Origin: Pseudomonas pergaminensis
GTDB lineage: Bacteria > Pseudomonadota > Gammaproteobacteria > Pseudomonadales > Pseudomonadaceae
DNA: 64,000 nucleotides
Direction of reading: 5' to 3'
Assembly: GCF_024112395.2 (NCBI RefSeq)
Contig: NZ_CP078013.2
Coordinates: 4,340,001-4,404,000, forward strand
Both the position numbers and the translations under genes were made by a program. This document shows positions 17,369 through 28,110 of this stretch, one piece after another. Each line of letters opens with the position of its first letter. Position 1 is the stretch's first letter. A model generated the notes under the pieces. It ran no database searches. It saw only the letters and a program-made list of their open reading frames with translations, and had not been told where the DNA came from.

Positions 17369-18613
17369 TCAGTCCACCTTGCTCAGGCGGGTCAGCCACT
17401 CGCGGCCCTTGAGCATGCCATTCCAATAGAACCACGGCAGCAACGTGGCCTTGAGGAACCACATCGAGCGACGCGCCTGGGTCGGGTCGAGGGGAAAGGT
17501 CGGCAGCAGCTTGCCGCCGTAGCCAAACTCGGCCAGCACCACCTTGCCCTTCTCCACCGTCAGCGGGCAGGAACCGTAGCCGTCGTATTTGAGCGGCAGC
17601 GGCGCCTGTTTGCGCAGGGCCAGCAGGTTTTCAGCGACCACTACGATCTGCTTGCGTACTGCAGCGGCGGTCTTGGCGTTGGTGGTGCCGCACACGTCAC
17701 CCAGGCCGAAGATGTGCGGGTAACGCAGGTGTTGCAGGCTGTGGGGGTTCACTTCGCACCAGCCCGCTGCATCGGCCAGCGGGCTTTGGCGGATGAAGTC
17801 CGGAGAAACCTGCGGTGGGACCACGTGCAGTAGGTCGAAGGATTTTTCTTCAACGCGGGCATTGCCTTCGGCGTCCTTCACTTCGAACCAGGCCTTACGC
17901 GCTAGGCCGTCGACTTTCACCAGGTTGGCGTTGAACGCAAGGCGGGCGTTGTACTTCTCCACGTATTTCATCAACGGCGGCACGAAGGTCGCCACGCCGA
18001 ACAGCGCGGCACCGGCCAGGTTGAATTCGACATCGATGTTTTTCAGCACGCCCTGCCTGAGCCAGTGATCGCAGGACAAATACATGGCCTTTTGCGGCGC
18101 GCCTGCGCATTTGATCGGCATGGCTGGCTGGGTGAAGATCGCCTTGCCGCCCTTGAGTTGCTGCACCAGTTGCCAGGTGTAAGCGGCGTGCTGGTAGCTG
18201 TAGTTGGAGGTGACGCCATGCTTGCCGAGGGTGTCTTGCAGGCCTTCGATCTTCTCCCAGGCCAGGCGCAGGCCGGGGCAGACGATCAGGTTTTGCCAGC
18301 TGACACGCTGGCCGCTGTCGAGGATCAGGGTCTGCTCGTCGGGCAGTACTTCGGTGACGGCGGCTTGCACCCAGGTAACGCCGTTGGGCAATACATCAGC
18401 CAGCGGGCGGCGGGTCTTTTTCAGGTCATAGGCGCCGCCACCCACCAGGGTCCAGGCGGGCTGGTAGCTATGATGGTCGCTCGGTTCGATCAGGATGATA
18501 TTCAGATGCGGGTCGCGCTTGAGCAGGCTGGCCAGCAGGCCAATGCCCGCCGAGCCGCCGCCGATGACTACGATGTCGCCACTGATGGTTGGGCCCCAGT
18601 GTTGGTCGGTCAT
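17369..18613 (-). CDS. sqr: Sulfide:quinone oxidoreductase, type II (SQOR-like)
   Basis: This 414-residue flavoprotein oxidises sulfide and passes electrons to quinone. The FAD motif is VVIGGGSAGIGLLASL (about residues 15-30). The two expected redox cysteines are visible: C169 in IKCAGAPQKAMYLS, which closely resembles mitochondrial SQOR, and C308 in GLGDVCGTTNAKTAAAV. These features separate it from plain NADH dehydrogenases of the same fold. tauE follows directly and the sensor gene lies upstream. It probably makes persulfide for the dioxygenase encoded at 19094. Confidence 0.9.
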   Translation of the reverse strand: MTDQHWGPTISGDIVVIGGGSAGIGLLASLLKRDPHLNIILIEPSDHHSYQPAWTLVGGGAYDLKKTRRPLADVLPNGVTWVQAAVTEVLPDEQTLILDSGQRVSWQNLIVCPGLRLAWEKIEGLQDTLGKHGVTSNYSYQHAAYTWQLVQQLKGGKAIFTQPAMPIKCAGAPQKAMYLSCDHWLRQGVLKNIDVEFNLAGAALFGVATFVPPLMKYVEKYNARLAFNANLVKVDGLARKAWFEVKDAEGNARVEEKSFDLLHVVPPQVSPDFIRQSPLADAAGWCEVNPHSLQHLRYPHIFGLGDVCGTTNAKTAAAVRKQIVVVAENLLALRKQAPLPLKYDGYGSCPLTVEKGKVVLAEFGYGGKLLPTFPLDPTQARRSMWFLKATLLPWFYWNGMLKGREWLTRLSKVD

Positions 18614-18663
18614 GGTCTATCGCCTTTGTCATACATGCACACAAGGGTCGCTGCCGGATGGCG

Positions 18664-18999
18664 TCACGCCCAGCTTTTTATGACCGCGCCGCAGTACAAG
18701 CCGGACAGGGTCTTCATTACTTGAATCACTTCGTGGCTGGCCAACCCGTAGAAGATGTATTTACCTTCCCGACGGGTGGCGACCAACCCTTCGTCACGCA
18801 GGATGCCCAACTGTTGAGACAGCGTGGGCTGGCGCACGCCGGTCAGGGCTTCCAGTTCGCCGACATTGCGCTCGCCCTGAGTCAACTGGCACAGGATCAA
18901 CAAACGATCCTCATTGGCCAGGGCCTTGAGCAAGGAGCAGGCCTTGGACGCCGATGCGCGCAACTGGGCGACTTCGCCCTCACTCAGAGTAGATTCCAT
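18664..18999 (-). CDS. bigR: ArsR family persulfide sensor, BigR/SqrR-like
   Basis: This 111-residue winged-helix repressor starts at ATG 18999 with GAGG upstream. Upstream in-frame codons are AT-rich promoter DNA. The recognition helix is in TGVRQPTLSQQLGILRDEGLV. Two cysteines, C37 (LLILCQL) and C103 (GLYCGAV), sit where BigR and SqrR form the di- or tetrasulfide bridge that releases DNA when persulfide builds up. It should repress both the leftward sqr-tauE genes and the divergent dioxygenase gene from the shared spacer. Confidence 0.88.
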   Translation of the reverse strand: MESTLSEGEVAQLRASASKACSLLKALANEDRLLILCQLTQGERNVGELEALTGVRQPTLSQQLGILRDEGLVATRREGKYIFYGLASHEVIQVMKTLSGLYCGAVIKSWA

Positions 19000-19093
19000 T
19001 TGCCTCGGGTCCTTTTTGTCACTTAAGCTCAAAACATTATGTGAAAACGTAAACTGATTGTAACTACTTTTTTCTTCATCCGGGACAACCGCC
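19000..19093. promoter_or_regulatory. Divergent bigR/dioxygenase promoter region
   Basis: A 94-bp AT-rich spacer between divergent genes in otherwise GC-rich DNA. It must carry both promoters and probably the BigR operator. I could not pick out a convincing palindrome. Confidence 0.55.
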
Positions 19094-19957
19094 ATGCCAG
19101 CGCTGATCCAAGCCTTTCTGGACGAGGCATCGTCGACCTACACCTACGTGGTTTATGAAACCGATGGCGGCCCCTGTGCCATCGTCGATTCGGTGCTCAA
19201 CTACGACCCGGCCTCGGGGCGCACCGACACCGCCCAGGCCGACAAGGTCATCCGCTTTGTGCGCGAGCATGGGCTGCAGGTGCAATGGCTGCTGGAAACC
19301 CACGCCCACGCTGATCACTTGTCTGCCGCGCCATACCTGCGCCGCACGCTGGGTGGCAAGATCGCCATCGGGCAGTCGATCAGCAAAGTGCAGGGCGTGT
19401 TCAAGAACCTGTTCAACCTGGAGCCGGAATTTCGCGTAGATGGCTCGCAGTTCGATCACCTGTTTGCGCCGGATGAGGTGTTTCACATCGGCACGATCAA
19501 GGCCCAGGCCCTGCATGTGCCAGGGCATACCCCGGCGGACATGGCCTATCTGATCGACGACCGACTGATCCTGGTGGGTGACACGCTGTTCATGCCGGAT
19601 GTCGGCACGGCGCGCTGTGATTTCCCTGGCGGCGATGCGCGGCAGTTGTATGCGTCGATGCGCAAGTTGCTGGGCTTTCCCCTGGAAACCGAGTTGTACG
19701 TCTGCCACGACTACCCGCCCGAAGGCCGTGAGGCAAAGTGCCGGACCACGGTGGCAGAGCAGCGTGCGGGGAATATCCATGTGCATGATGGCGTGGATGA
19801 AGCCACGTTTGTCGAGATGCGCACCACGCGCGACGCAGGGCTGGGGATGCCGACGCTGTTGCTGCCGGCGATCCAGGTGAATGTGCGGGCGGGGAATATG
19901 CCGCCGGCGGAGGACAATGGTGTGGTGTACCTGAAGATTCCGGTCAACCACCTCTAA
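19094..19957 (+). CDS. blh: ETHE1/Blh-like persulfide dioxygenase
   Basis: This 287-residue protein has the metallo-beta-lactamase fold. The HxHxDH motif is [10 protein letters not shown] (H70, H72, D74, H75), followed by [37 protein letters not shown] and CHDYPPEG, all typical of the ETHE1/Blh type with mononuclear iron. It oxidises glutathione persulfide to sulfite. It is divergent from bigR and its stop overlaps that of bkdR, which is convergent. In other bacteria blh genes are repressed by BigR. Confidence 0.9.
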   Translation: MPALIQAFLDEASSTYTYVVYETDGGPCAIVDSVLNYDPASGRTDTAQADKVIRFVREHGLQVQWLLETHAHADHLSAAPYLRRTLGGKIAIGQSISKVQGVFKNLFNLEPEFRVDGSQFDHLFAPDEVFHIGTIKAQALHVPGHTPADMAYLIDDRLILVGDTLFMPDVGTARCDFPGGDARQLYASMRKLLGFPLETELYVCHDYPPEGREAKCRTTVAEQRAGNIHVHDGVDEATFVEMRTTRDAGLGMPTLLLPAIQVNVRAGNMPPAEDNGVVYLKIPVNHL

Positions 19958-20439
19958 CCCAGGTTGATGCCGTTGGCCGGTAGCGGCAACGCAGTTTTGT
20001 AGCGCACCTGCTTGAGGGCGAAGCTGGAGCGGATGTTGGCGACGCCCGGCACCTTGGTCAAAAAGTCCATCATGAAACGCTCCAGCGACTGGATTGTCGG
20101 CACCAGCACCCGGATCAGATAGTCCGGGTCACCGGCCATCAGGTAACACTCCATCACTTCTGGCCGGTCCGAGATCGCGCCTTCGAACTGCTGCAACGCC
20201 AACTCATTCTGCTTTTCCAGGCTCACGTGGATGAACACGTTGACGTGCAGGCCCAACAGGTCGGCGTCGAGCAGCGTGACCTGGTCTCGAATCAGGCCCA
20301 GTTCTTCCATCGCCTTCACCCGGTTGAAACACGGCGTGGGCGACAGGTTGACCGAGCGGGCCAGGTCGGCGTTGGTGATGCGGGCATTCTCCTGCAGGGC
20401 GTTGAGAATGCCGATATCGGTACGGTCCAGTTTGCGCAT
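19954..20439 (-). CDS. bkdR: Lrp family activator of the bkd operon
   Basis: This 161-residue protein has an AsnC/Lrp helix-turn-helix ([26 protein letters not shown] in pieces, residues 4-30; the recognition helix is [10 protein letters not shown]) and a C-terminal RAM ligand domain ([19 protein letters not shown]). It is divergent from bkdA1. In P. putida BkdR, an Lrp homologue in the same position, activates the bkd operon in response to branched-chain amino acids. The same role is inferred here. Confidence 0.92.
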   Translation of the reverse strand: MRKLDRTDIGILNALQENARITNADLARSVNLSPTPCFNRVKAMEELGLIRDQVTLLDADLLGLHVNVFIHVSLEKQNELALQQFEGAISDRPEVMECYLMAGDPDYLIRVLVPTIQSLERFMMDFLTKVPGVANIRSSFALKQVRYKTALPLPANGINLG

Positions 20440-21870
<1,431 letters not shown>

Positions 21871-21871
21871 C

Positions 21872-22930
21872 ATGAACGATCACAACAACAGTATTGAAGT
21901 GGAAACCGCCATGACCACCACCACCATGACCATGATCCAGGCCCTGCGCTCGGCCATGGATGTGATGCTCGAACGTGACGACAACGTGGTGGTGTTCGGC
22001 CAGGACGTCGGCTACTTCGGCGGCGTGTTCCGTTGCACCGAAGGCCTGCAGACCAAGTACGGCAGCTCGCGGGTGTTTGACGCGCCAATCTCCGAAAGCG
22101 GCATTATCGGCGTGGCCGTGGGCATGGGCGCCTATGGCCTGCGCCCGGTCGCCGAGATCCAGTTCGCCGACTACGTTTACCCTGCCACCGACCAGATCAT
22201 CTCCGAAGCCGCCCGCCTGCGTTATCGCTCGGCCGGTCAGTTCACTGCGCCGCTGACCATGCGCATGCCCTGCGGCGGCGGCATCTACGGTGGCCAGACC
22301 CACAGCCAGAGTATCGAAGCGGTGTTCACCCAGGTCTGCGGCCTGCGCACGGTGATGCCGTCCAACCCCTATGACGCCAAGGGCCTGCTGATCGCCTCCA
22401 TCGAGAACGATGACCCGGTGATCTTCCTTGAGCCAAAACGCCTGTACAACGGCCCATTCGATGGCCATCACGACCGCCCGGTAACCCCGTGGTCGAAACA
22501 CCCGCAAGCCCAGGTGCCGGACGGTTACTACACCGTGCCGCTGGACGTGGCCGCCATCGTGCGTCCGGGCTCGGCCGTTACCGTGCTGACCTATGGCACC
22601 ACCGTGTATGTGTCGCAAGTTGCCGCCGAAGAAACCGGCATCGACGCCGAGGTCATCGACCTGCGCAGCCTGTGGCCGCTGGACCTGGAAACCATTGTCA
22701 ACTCCGTGAAGAAGACCGGCCGTTGCGTGGTGGTGCATGAAGCCACCCGCACCTGCGGCTTTGGTGCCGAGCTGGTGTCGCTGGTGCAAGAACACTGCTT
22801 CCACCACCTGGAAGCGCCGATCGAACGCGTCACCGGTTGGGACACCCCCTACCCGCACGCGCAGGAGTGGGCGTATTTCCCAGGGCCGTCCCGAGTGGGC
22901 GCGGCGTTGAAACGGGTCATGGAGGTCTGA
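21872..22930 (+). CDS. bkdA2: Branched-chain 2-oxoacid dehydrogenase E1 beta
   Basis: The 352-residue beta subunit forms the E1 heterotetramer with BkdA1. The N-terminus (MIQALRSAMDVMLERDDNVV) and GQDVGYFGGVFRCTEGLQ are family hallmarks, with FDAPISESGIIGVAVGMGAYG at the ThDP interface and a transketolase C-terminal domain (VVVHEATRTCGFGAE). It starts 1 bp after the bkdA1 stop. A later ATG is possible, but the chosen length agrees with the P. putida protein. Confidence 0.96.
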   Translation: MNDHNNSIEVETAMTTTTMTMIQALRSAMDVMLERDDNVVVFGQDVGYFGGVFRCTEGLQTKYGSSRVFDAPISESGIIGVAVGMGAYGLRPVAEIQFADYVYPATDQIISEAARLRYRSAGQFTAPLTMRMPCGGGIYGGQTHSQSIEAVFTQVCGLRTVMPSNPYDAKGLLIASIENDDPVIFLEPKRLYNGPFDGHHDRPVTPWSKHPQAQVPDGYYTVPLDVAAIVRPGSAVTVLTYGTTVYVSQVAAEETGIDAEVIDLRSLWPLDLETIVNSVKKTGRCVVVHEATRTCGFGAELVSLVQEHCFHHLEAPIERVTGWDTPYPHAQEWAYFPGPSRVGAALKRVMEV

Positions 22931-24214
22931 ATGGGCACGCACGTTATCAAGATGCCGGACATTGGCGAAGGCATCGCGGAAGTTGAACTGTCGGTGTGGC
23001 ATGTGAAGGTTGGCGACATGGTCGTCGAAGACCAGGTGCTGGCGGATGTAATGACCGACAAGGCGATGGTGGACATTCCCTCGCCCGTGCACGGCAAAGT
23101 GATCTCCCTCGGCGGCGAGCCGGGTGAAGTCATGGCCGTGGGCAGTATTCTGATCAGTATCGAAGTGGAAGGTGCGGGCAATGCCAAGGACGCGCCGGTC
23201 ATAAAGGAAGCACCAAAGGACGCGCCAAAGGCTGCACCGGTGGTTGAAGCCAAGCCTGAAACCAAGCCTGCGCCGGTCGCCGTTGAAAGCAAACCTGTGC
23301 CGGCTGTTGCCGCCCAGGCCCCGGTGGCCCGTGCTGCCGACGAACGCCCGCTGGCCTCCCCCGCCGTGCGCAAACGCGCATTGGACGCCGGGATCCAGCT
23401 GCGCCTGGTCCAGGGCTCTGGCCCGGCGGGCCGGATTCTGCACGAAGACCTGGACGCTTACTTGCGCCAGGGCCCGACGCCGTCCAAAGCCGCAGCCAAC
23501 CCCTACGCCGAGCGCAACGACGAAGAACAGATCCCGGTGATCGGCATGCGCCGCAAGATCGCCCAGCGCATGCAGGACGCCACCCGTCGTGCCGCACATT
23601 TCAGCTATGTGGAAGAGATCGACGTCACCGCCCTCGACGAGTTGCGTGTGCACCTCAACGAGAAACACGGCGCCACGCGCGGCAAGCTCACCCTGCTGCC
23701 GTTTATCGTGCGCGCCATGGTCGTGGCGTTGCGGGACTTCCCGCAGATCAACGCGCGTTACGACGACGAAGCCCAGGTCATCACCCGGCTTGGCGCGGTG
23801 CACGTAGGGGTCGCCACCCAAAGCGACGTAGGCCTGATGGTGCCGGTGGTGCGTCACGCCGAAGCCCGCAGCCTGTGGGGCAACGCCGAGGAAATCGCCC
23901 GTTTGGCCACTGCTGCGCGCAGTGGCAAGGCCAGTCGCGATGAACTGTCGGGCTCCACCATTACCTTGACCAGCCTCGGCGCTTTGGGCGGCATCGTCAG
24001 CACGCCGGTGCTCAACCTGCCGGAAGTCGCCATCGTGGGCGTCAACCGCATCGTCGAACGGCCCATGGTGATCAAGGGCCAGATCGTGGTGCGCAAGATG
24101 ATGAACCTCTCCAGCTCGTTCGATCACCGCGTGGTCGATGGCATGGACGCGGCGCAATTCATCCAGGCCATTCGCGGCCTGCTCGAACAACCCGCCAGCC
24201 TGTTCCTGGAGTAA
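22931..24214 (+). CDS. bkdB: Branched-chain 2-oxoacid dehydrogenase E2 (acyltransferase)
   Basis: This 427-residue E2 core has the expected order: a lipoyl domain (residues 1-80, lipoyl Lys in VMTDKAMVDIPSP), an Ala/Pro/Lys linker (about 85-130), a peripheral-subunit-binding domain (ASPAVRKRALDAG to HEDLDAYL, about 139-178), and the acyltransferase domain with the catalytic motif DHRVVDGMDAA. It starts right at the bkdA2 stop. It transfers the branched acyl group to CoA. Confidence 0.96.
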   Translation: MGTHVIKMPDIGEGIAEVELSVWHVKVGDMVVEDQVLADVMTDKAMVDIPSPVHGKVISLGGEPGEVMAVGSILISIEVEGAGNAKDAPVIKEAPKDAPKAAPVVEAKPETKPAPVAVESKPVPAVAAQAPVARAADERPLASPAVRKRALDAGIQLRLVQGSGPAGRILHEDLDAYLRQGPTPSKAAANPYAERNDEEQIPVIGMRRKIAQRMQDATRRAAHFSYVEEIDVTALDELRVHLNEKHGATRGKLTLLPFIVRAMVVALRDFPQINARYDDEAQVITRLGAVHVGVATQSDVGLMVPVVRHAEARSLWGNAEEIARLATAARSGKASRDELSGSTITLTSLGALGGIVSTPVLNLPEVAIVGVNRIVERPMVIKGQIVVRKMMNLSSSFDHRVVDGMDAAQFIQAIRGLLEQPASLFLE

Positions 24215-24217
24215 GGC

Positions 24218-25597
24218 ATGACGCAGACATTGAATACCACGCTGCTGATCATCGGCGGCGGCCCTGGCGGTTATGTGGCGGCGATCCGTGCCGGCCAACT
24301 GGGCATCCCGACCATTCTGGTGGAAGGCCAGGCGCTGGGCGGTACGTGCTTGAATATCGGCTGCATTCCGTCCAAGGCCTTGATCCATGTGGCCGAACAG
24401 TTCCAGCAAACCATCCACCACAGCCAGGGTTCGCAACTGGGCATCGAAGTGGATGTGCCAACCCTGGACATCCGCAAAAGCGTGGAATGGAAAGACGGCA
24501 TCGTCGACCGCCTGACCACCGGCGTCGCCGCCCTGCTGAAAAAGCACAAGGTGCAGGTGATCCACGGCTGGGCCAAGGTGGTGGACGGCAAGACCGTCGA
24601 CGTCGGCGACCAGCGTATCCAGTGCGAACACCTGCTGCTGGCCACCGGCTCGAATAGCGTCAACCTGCCGATGCTGCCGATTGGCGGGCCGATCATCTCG
24701 TCCACCGAGGCGCTGGCGCCAACGCGAGTGCCTAAGCGTTTGATCGTGGTGGGTGGCGGCTATATCGGCCTGGAGCTGGGGATTGCCTACCGCAAGCTCG
24801 GCGCCGAGGTCAGTGTGGTCGAGGCCCAGGACCGCATCCTGCCGGCCTATGATGCCGAGCTGACGCAGCCGGTCAACGAATCCCTCAAGCAACTGGGGGT
24901 GAAGCTGTACCTCAAGCACAGTGTCACCGGTTTTACCGATGGTAGCCTGCAAGTAAGCGACCCGAATGGCGACACCCTGTCGCTGGCAACGGATCAGGTG
25001 CTGGTTGCTGTGGGTCGCAAACCCAACACCCAAGGCTGGAACCTTGAAGCACTGGACTTGGAGATGAACGGCGCGGCGATCAAGATCGACAGCCGCTGCC
25101 AGACCAGCATGCGCAACGTGTATGCCATCGGCGACCTGAGCGGCGAGCCGATGCTGGCGCACCGCGCCATGGCCCAGGGCGAGATGGTGGCCGAACTGAT
25201 GAGCGGTAAACCCCGCGAATTCAACCCGGCCGCGATCCCGGCGGTGTGCTTTACCGACCCGGAACTGGTGGTGGTCGGCAAGACCCCCGATGAAGCCAAG
25301 GCCGCTGGCCTGGACTGCATCGTGTCGAGCTTCCCGTTTGCGGCCAATGGCCGGGCGATGACCCTGGAGTCGAAAACCGGCTTCGTCCGGGTGGTGGCGC
25401 GACGCGACAACCACCTGATCGTCGGCTGGCAAGCCGTGGGGGTGGGCGTTTCGGAACTGTCCACCGCCTTTGGCCTAAGCCTGGAGATGGGCGCGCGCCT
25501 GGAAGACGTGGCGGGCACCATCCATGCGCATCCGACGCTCGGCGAAGCCGTGCAGGAAGCCGCGTTAAGGGCCCTGGGCCACGCGCTGCACCTGTAA
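24218..25597 (+). CDS. lpdV: Dihydrolipoyl dehydrogenase E3 of the bkd complex
   Basis: LPD-Val reoxidises the lipoyl group of BkdB. The 459 residues show the FAD motif [15 protein letters not shown], the redox disulfide [17 protein letters not shown] (C-x4-C), the NAD motif [20 protein letters not shown] and the C-terminal His-Glu pair in [15 protein letters not shown]. It is the last gene of the operon, 3 bp after bkdB. Confidence 0.96.
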   Translation: MTQTLNTTLLIIGGGPGGYVAAIRAGQLGIPTILVEGQALGGTCLNIGCIPSKALIHVAEQFQQTIHHSQGSQLGIEVDVPTLDIRKSVEWKDGIVDRLTTGVAALLKKHKVQVIHGWAKVVDGKTVDVGDQRIQCEHLLLATGSNSVNLPMLPIGGPIISSTEALAPTRVPKRLIVVGGGYIGLELGIAYRKLGAEVSVVEAQDRILPAYDAELTQPVNESLKQLGVKLYLKHSVTGFTDGSLQVSDPNGDTLSLATDQVLVAVGRKPNTQGWNLEALDLEMNGAAIKIDSRCQTSMRNVYAIGDLSGEPMLAHRAMAQGEMVAELMSGKPREFNPAAIPAVCFTDPELVVVGKTPDEAKAAGLDCIVSSFPFAANGRAMTLESKTGFVRVVARRDNHLIVGWQAVGVGVSELSTAFGLSLEMGARLEDVAGTIHAHPTLGEAVQEAALRALGHALHL

Positions 25598-25610
25598 AAA
25601 CGAGGTGAGG

Positions 25611-25682
25611 CCATCGCGGGCAAGCCCGGCTCCCACAATGGAATGCATTGCAAATGTGGGAGCTGGCTTGCCTGCGATAGCG
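25611..25682. repeat. REP pair (inverted)
   Basis: Inverted pair of cores gcgggcaagcccggctccca and tgggagctggcttgcctgcg after lpdV. The arms are of mixed class, unlike most pairs in this window. It probably marks the end of the bkd operon. Confidence 0.87.
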
Positions 25683-25800
25683 GTGGATCAGCCATTACAG
25701 AGGCTGAATGGTCCGCCCACCCGCTCCCACACCGGCCAAGAATGCAGTATTGTTGCGCCCATCCAGAAAAAAACCGACTTGACCAACGATAGAGGGTGTC

Positions 25801-26820
25801 ATGGGTAACGAAAGCATCAATTGGGACAAGCTGGGTTTTGACTACATCAAGACCGACAAGCGGTTTCTCCAGGTCTGGAAAAACGGCGAATGGCAAGAAG
25901 GCACCCTGACCGACGACAACGTGCTGCACATCAGCGAGGGCTCCACCGCCCTGCACTATGGCCAGCAGTGCTTCGAAGGCCTCAAGGCGTACCGCTGCAA
26001 GGACGGTTCGATCAACCTGTTCCGCCCGGACCAGAACGCCGCCCGCATGCAGCGCAGCTGCGCACGTCTGCTGATGCCGCATGTGTCGACCGAAGACTTC
26101 ATCGAAGCCTGCAAACAAGTGGTCAAGGCCAACGAGCGCTTCATCCCGCCGTACGGCAGCGGCGGCGCCCTGTACCTGCGCCCGTTCGTGATCGGCACCG
26201 GTGACAACATCGGCGTGCGTACCGCACCGGAGTTCATCTTCTCCGTGTTCGCCATCCCGGTCGGCGCCTACTTCAAGGGCGGCCTGGTGCCACACAACTT
26301 CCAGATCTCCACCTTCGACCGCGCCGCGCCACAGGGCACCGGTGCCGCCAAGGTCGGTGGCAACTACGCCGCCAGCCTGATGCCAGGTGCCGAAGCGAAG
26401 AAATCCGGCTTTGCCGACGCGATCTACCTGGACCCAATGACCCACTCGAAGATCGAAGAAGTCGGCTCGGCTAACTTCTTCGGGATCACCCACGACAATA
26501 AGTTCATCACGCCGAAGTCGCCTTCGGTGCTGCCAGGCATCACCCGCCTGTCGCTGATCGAACTGGCCAAGACCCGCCTGGGCCTGGAAGTGGTCGAGGG
26601 CGAAGTGTTCATCGACAAGCTCGACCAGTTCAAGGAAGCCGGCGCCTGCGGTACGGCTGCGGTGATCTCGCCGATCGGCGGCATCCAGTACAACGGCAAG
26701 CTGCACGTGTTCCACAGCGAAACCGAAGTCGGCCCGATCACCCAGAAGCTCTACAAAGAGCTGACCGGCGTGCAGACCGGCGACGTCGAAGCCCCCGCCG
26801 GCTGGATCGTCAAGGTCTAA
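25801..26820 (+). CDS. ilvE: Branched-chain amino acid aminotransferase
   Basis: This 339-residue fold-type IV aminotransferase interconverts Leu, Ile, Val and their 2-oxoacids. The PLP lysine is in AAKVGGNYAASL (about residue 185), and SEGSTALHYGQQCFEGLKAYR, GGALYLRPFVIG and ACGTAAVISPIGGI are typical BCAT motifs. It has its own promoter space after the REP pair. Lying next to bkd, it may supply the oxoacids that the Bkd complex degrades. Confidence 0.95.
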   Translation: MGNESINWDKLGFDYIKTDKRFLQVWKNGEWQEGTLTDDNVLHISEGSTALHYGQQCFEGLKAYRCKDGSINLFRPDQNAARMQRSCARLLMPHVSTEDFIEACKQVVKANERFIPPYGSGGALYLRPFVIGTGDNIGVRTAPEFIFSVFAIPVGAYFKGGLVPHNFQISTFDRAAPQGTGAAKVGGNYAASLMPGAEAKKSGFADAIYLDPMTHSKIEEVGSANFFGITHDNKFITPKSPSVLPGITRLSLIELAKTRLGLEVVEGEVFIDKLDQFKEAGACGTAAVISPIGGIQYNGKLHVFHSETEVGPITQKLYKELTGVQTGDVEAPAGWIVKV

Positions 26821-26840
26821 CCCACAACAACGCGAAACCC

Positions 26841-26935
26841 AAATGTGGGAGCGGGCTTGCTCGCGAAAGCGTAGTGTCAGTCACCGATTTCGGTGCTGAT
26901 AGACTGCTTTCGCGAGCAAGCCCGCTCCCACATTT
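26841..26935. repeat. REP pair (inverted)
   Basis: Inverted pair of the GCGGG-CTTG-CTCGC class, between ilvE and the convergent GNAT gene. It probably ends transcription from both sides. Confidence 0.9.
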
Positions 26936-26949
26936 GTTCTCAGGTGTTC

Positions 26950-27843
26950 TCAGGACCGTGTCGGGATGTTTTCGGCAATCTTCTTGCCCATGCTGATCCT
27001 CGGTTCCACCCCATACCCCAACGCCTCGTAAAACCCCGCCACCGCGTCATTGCCACTGGTGATCTGCAGGTTGATCTTCATGCAGCCCAGCGCCGTCAAT
27101 GCCTGTTCCGCATACCGCACCAGCGACGACCCCAGGCCATGCCGCCGATAGTCAGCGTGCACCGCCACCGAATACAGCCAGCCGCGATGCCCGTCATAGC
27201 CGGCCAGAATCGTCCCGATCACGGTTTTCTTGTCCATCGCGACGAAAAACAACCCGTCGTTGACCGCCAGCTTTTTATCAATCGCCAGTGCCGGCAGGTT
27301 ATGCGCCGTGTCATAGCCAAATGCTTCCTGCCATAACGCCACCACCTGCGCGCGGTGCGGGCGGTCGCGATACGGCCCGATAGGGTGGCGGGACAGCAGC
27401 GCTTTTTCCATCACCAGCGTACGCTCGTTGCCGTGGTAGACGTCGCGCACGGTATGGAACCCCAGCTTGGCGTAGAACGGCTCGGCTGTCAGCGAAGACG
27501 GCACGCTCAGCACCGTCACCCCGGCTTCGCGGGCGCGTAGCTCAATCTCGATCATCAACAGCCGACCAATGCCCTGCCCTTGCAGCGCCGGGTTGACGAA
27601 CACCGAGCGCACCACATTGCCATCGAGGGCCGCAGTGGCAACGATCACCCGTTCCTGAACCGCCACCAGCACCACGCGACGCTTGAGCAGTTCCAGCACC
27701 GCCTCAGGCGTGAAGTTAGCGGCAACCCGCGCAATCACATCCGCCGGATAGTCCCGCGCATTGCTGCTGTGCAGGGCCGCCAGAATGACCTGGCTGATCC
27801 CCTCGGCATCGGCGGTTTGGGCAGTACGAACAGCGGTAGACAT
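26950..27843 (-). CDS. Tandem two-domain GNAT acetyltransferase
   Basis: This 297-residue protein holds two complete GNAT domains. The first (about residues 1-145) has VFVNPALQGQGIGRLLM as its acetyl-CoA motif and AEPFYAKLGF. The second (about 150-290) has VAVHADYRRHGLGSSLVRYAE and DAVAGFYEALGYGVEPRISMG and resembles YpeA of enterobacteria. Most GNAT enzymes have one domain. The substrate is unknown and the neighbours give no hint. Confidence 0.85.
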   Translation of the reverse strand: MSTAVRTAQTADAEGISQVILAALHSSNARDYPADVIARVAANFTPEAVLELLKRRVVLVAVQERVIVATAALDGNVVRSVFVNPALQGQGIGRLLMIEIELRAREAGVTVLSVPSSLTAEPFYAKLGFHTVRDVYHGNERTLVMEKALLSRHPIGPYRDRPHRAQVVALWQEAFGYDTAHNLPALAIDKKLAVNDGLFFVAMDKKTVIGTILAGYDGHRGWLYSVAVHADYRRHGLGSSLVRYAEQALTALGCMKINLQITSGNDAVAGFYEALGYGVEPRISMGKKIAENIPTRS

Positions 27844-27887
27844 GCATTCTCCTTCCTGGCTCGGGTTTCACGACCGCCCCCATACTA

Positions 27888-27960
27888 ATGTAGGAGCCGG
27901 CTTGCCAGCGATAGCGGTCTGTCAGACCCAGCGCTTTCGCCGCCAAGCCGGCGCCTACCG
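27888..27960. repeat. REP pair (inverted, GCCGG class)
   Basis: Inverted pair of cores taggagccggcttgccagcg and cgccaagccggcgcctaccg, in the 267-bp spacer between the GNAT gene and ctlX. The rest of the spacer is probably the divergent promoter region. Confidence 0.82.
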
Positions 27961-28110
27961 TTTGATCGCACTTCAACCTCCACAGCCGATTCGGCTGCCC
28001 TACCCCACTTTTCAGCTTTCCCGGCTGAACCTCCCCAAGTTTTCAGCCGGGATTCATCCCGCACAAGCCACACACTATTCCCACAGCTCAACCCATGGAC
28101 CCGTGCACCC

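Noticed and set aside
18664..19957. Arsenic resistance operon (because of the ArsR-family gene)
   Set aside because: No arsenate reductase or arsenite pump is present, and the regulator has the BigR cysteine pattern rather than the ArsR metal site.
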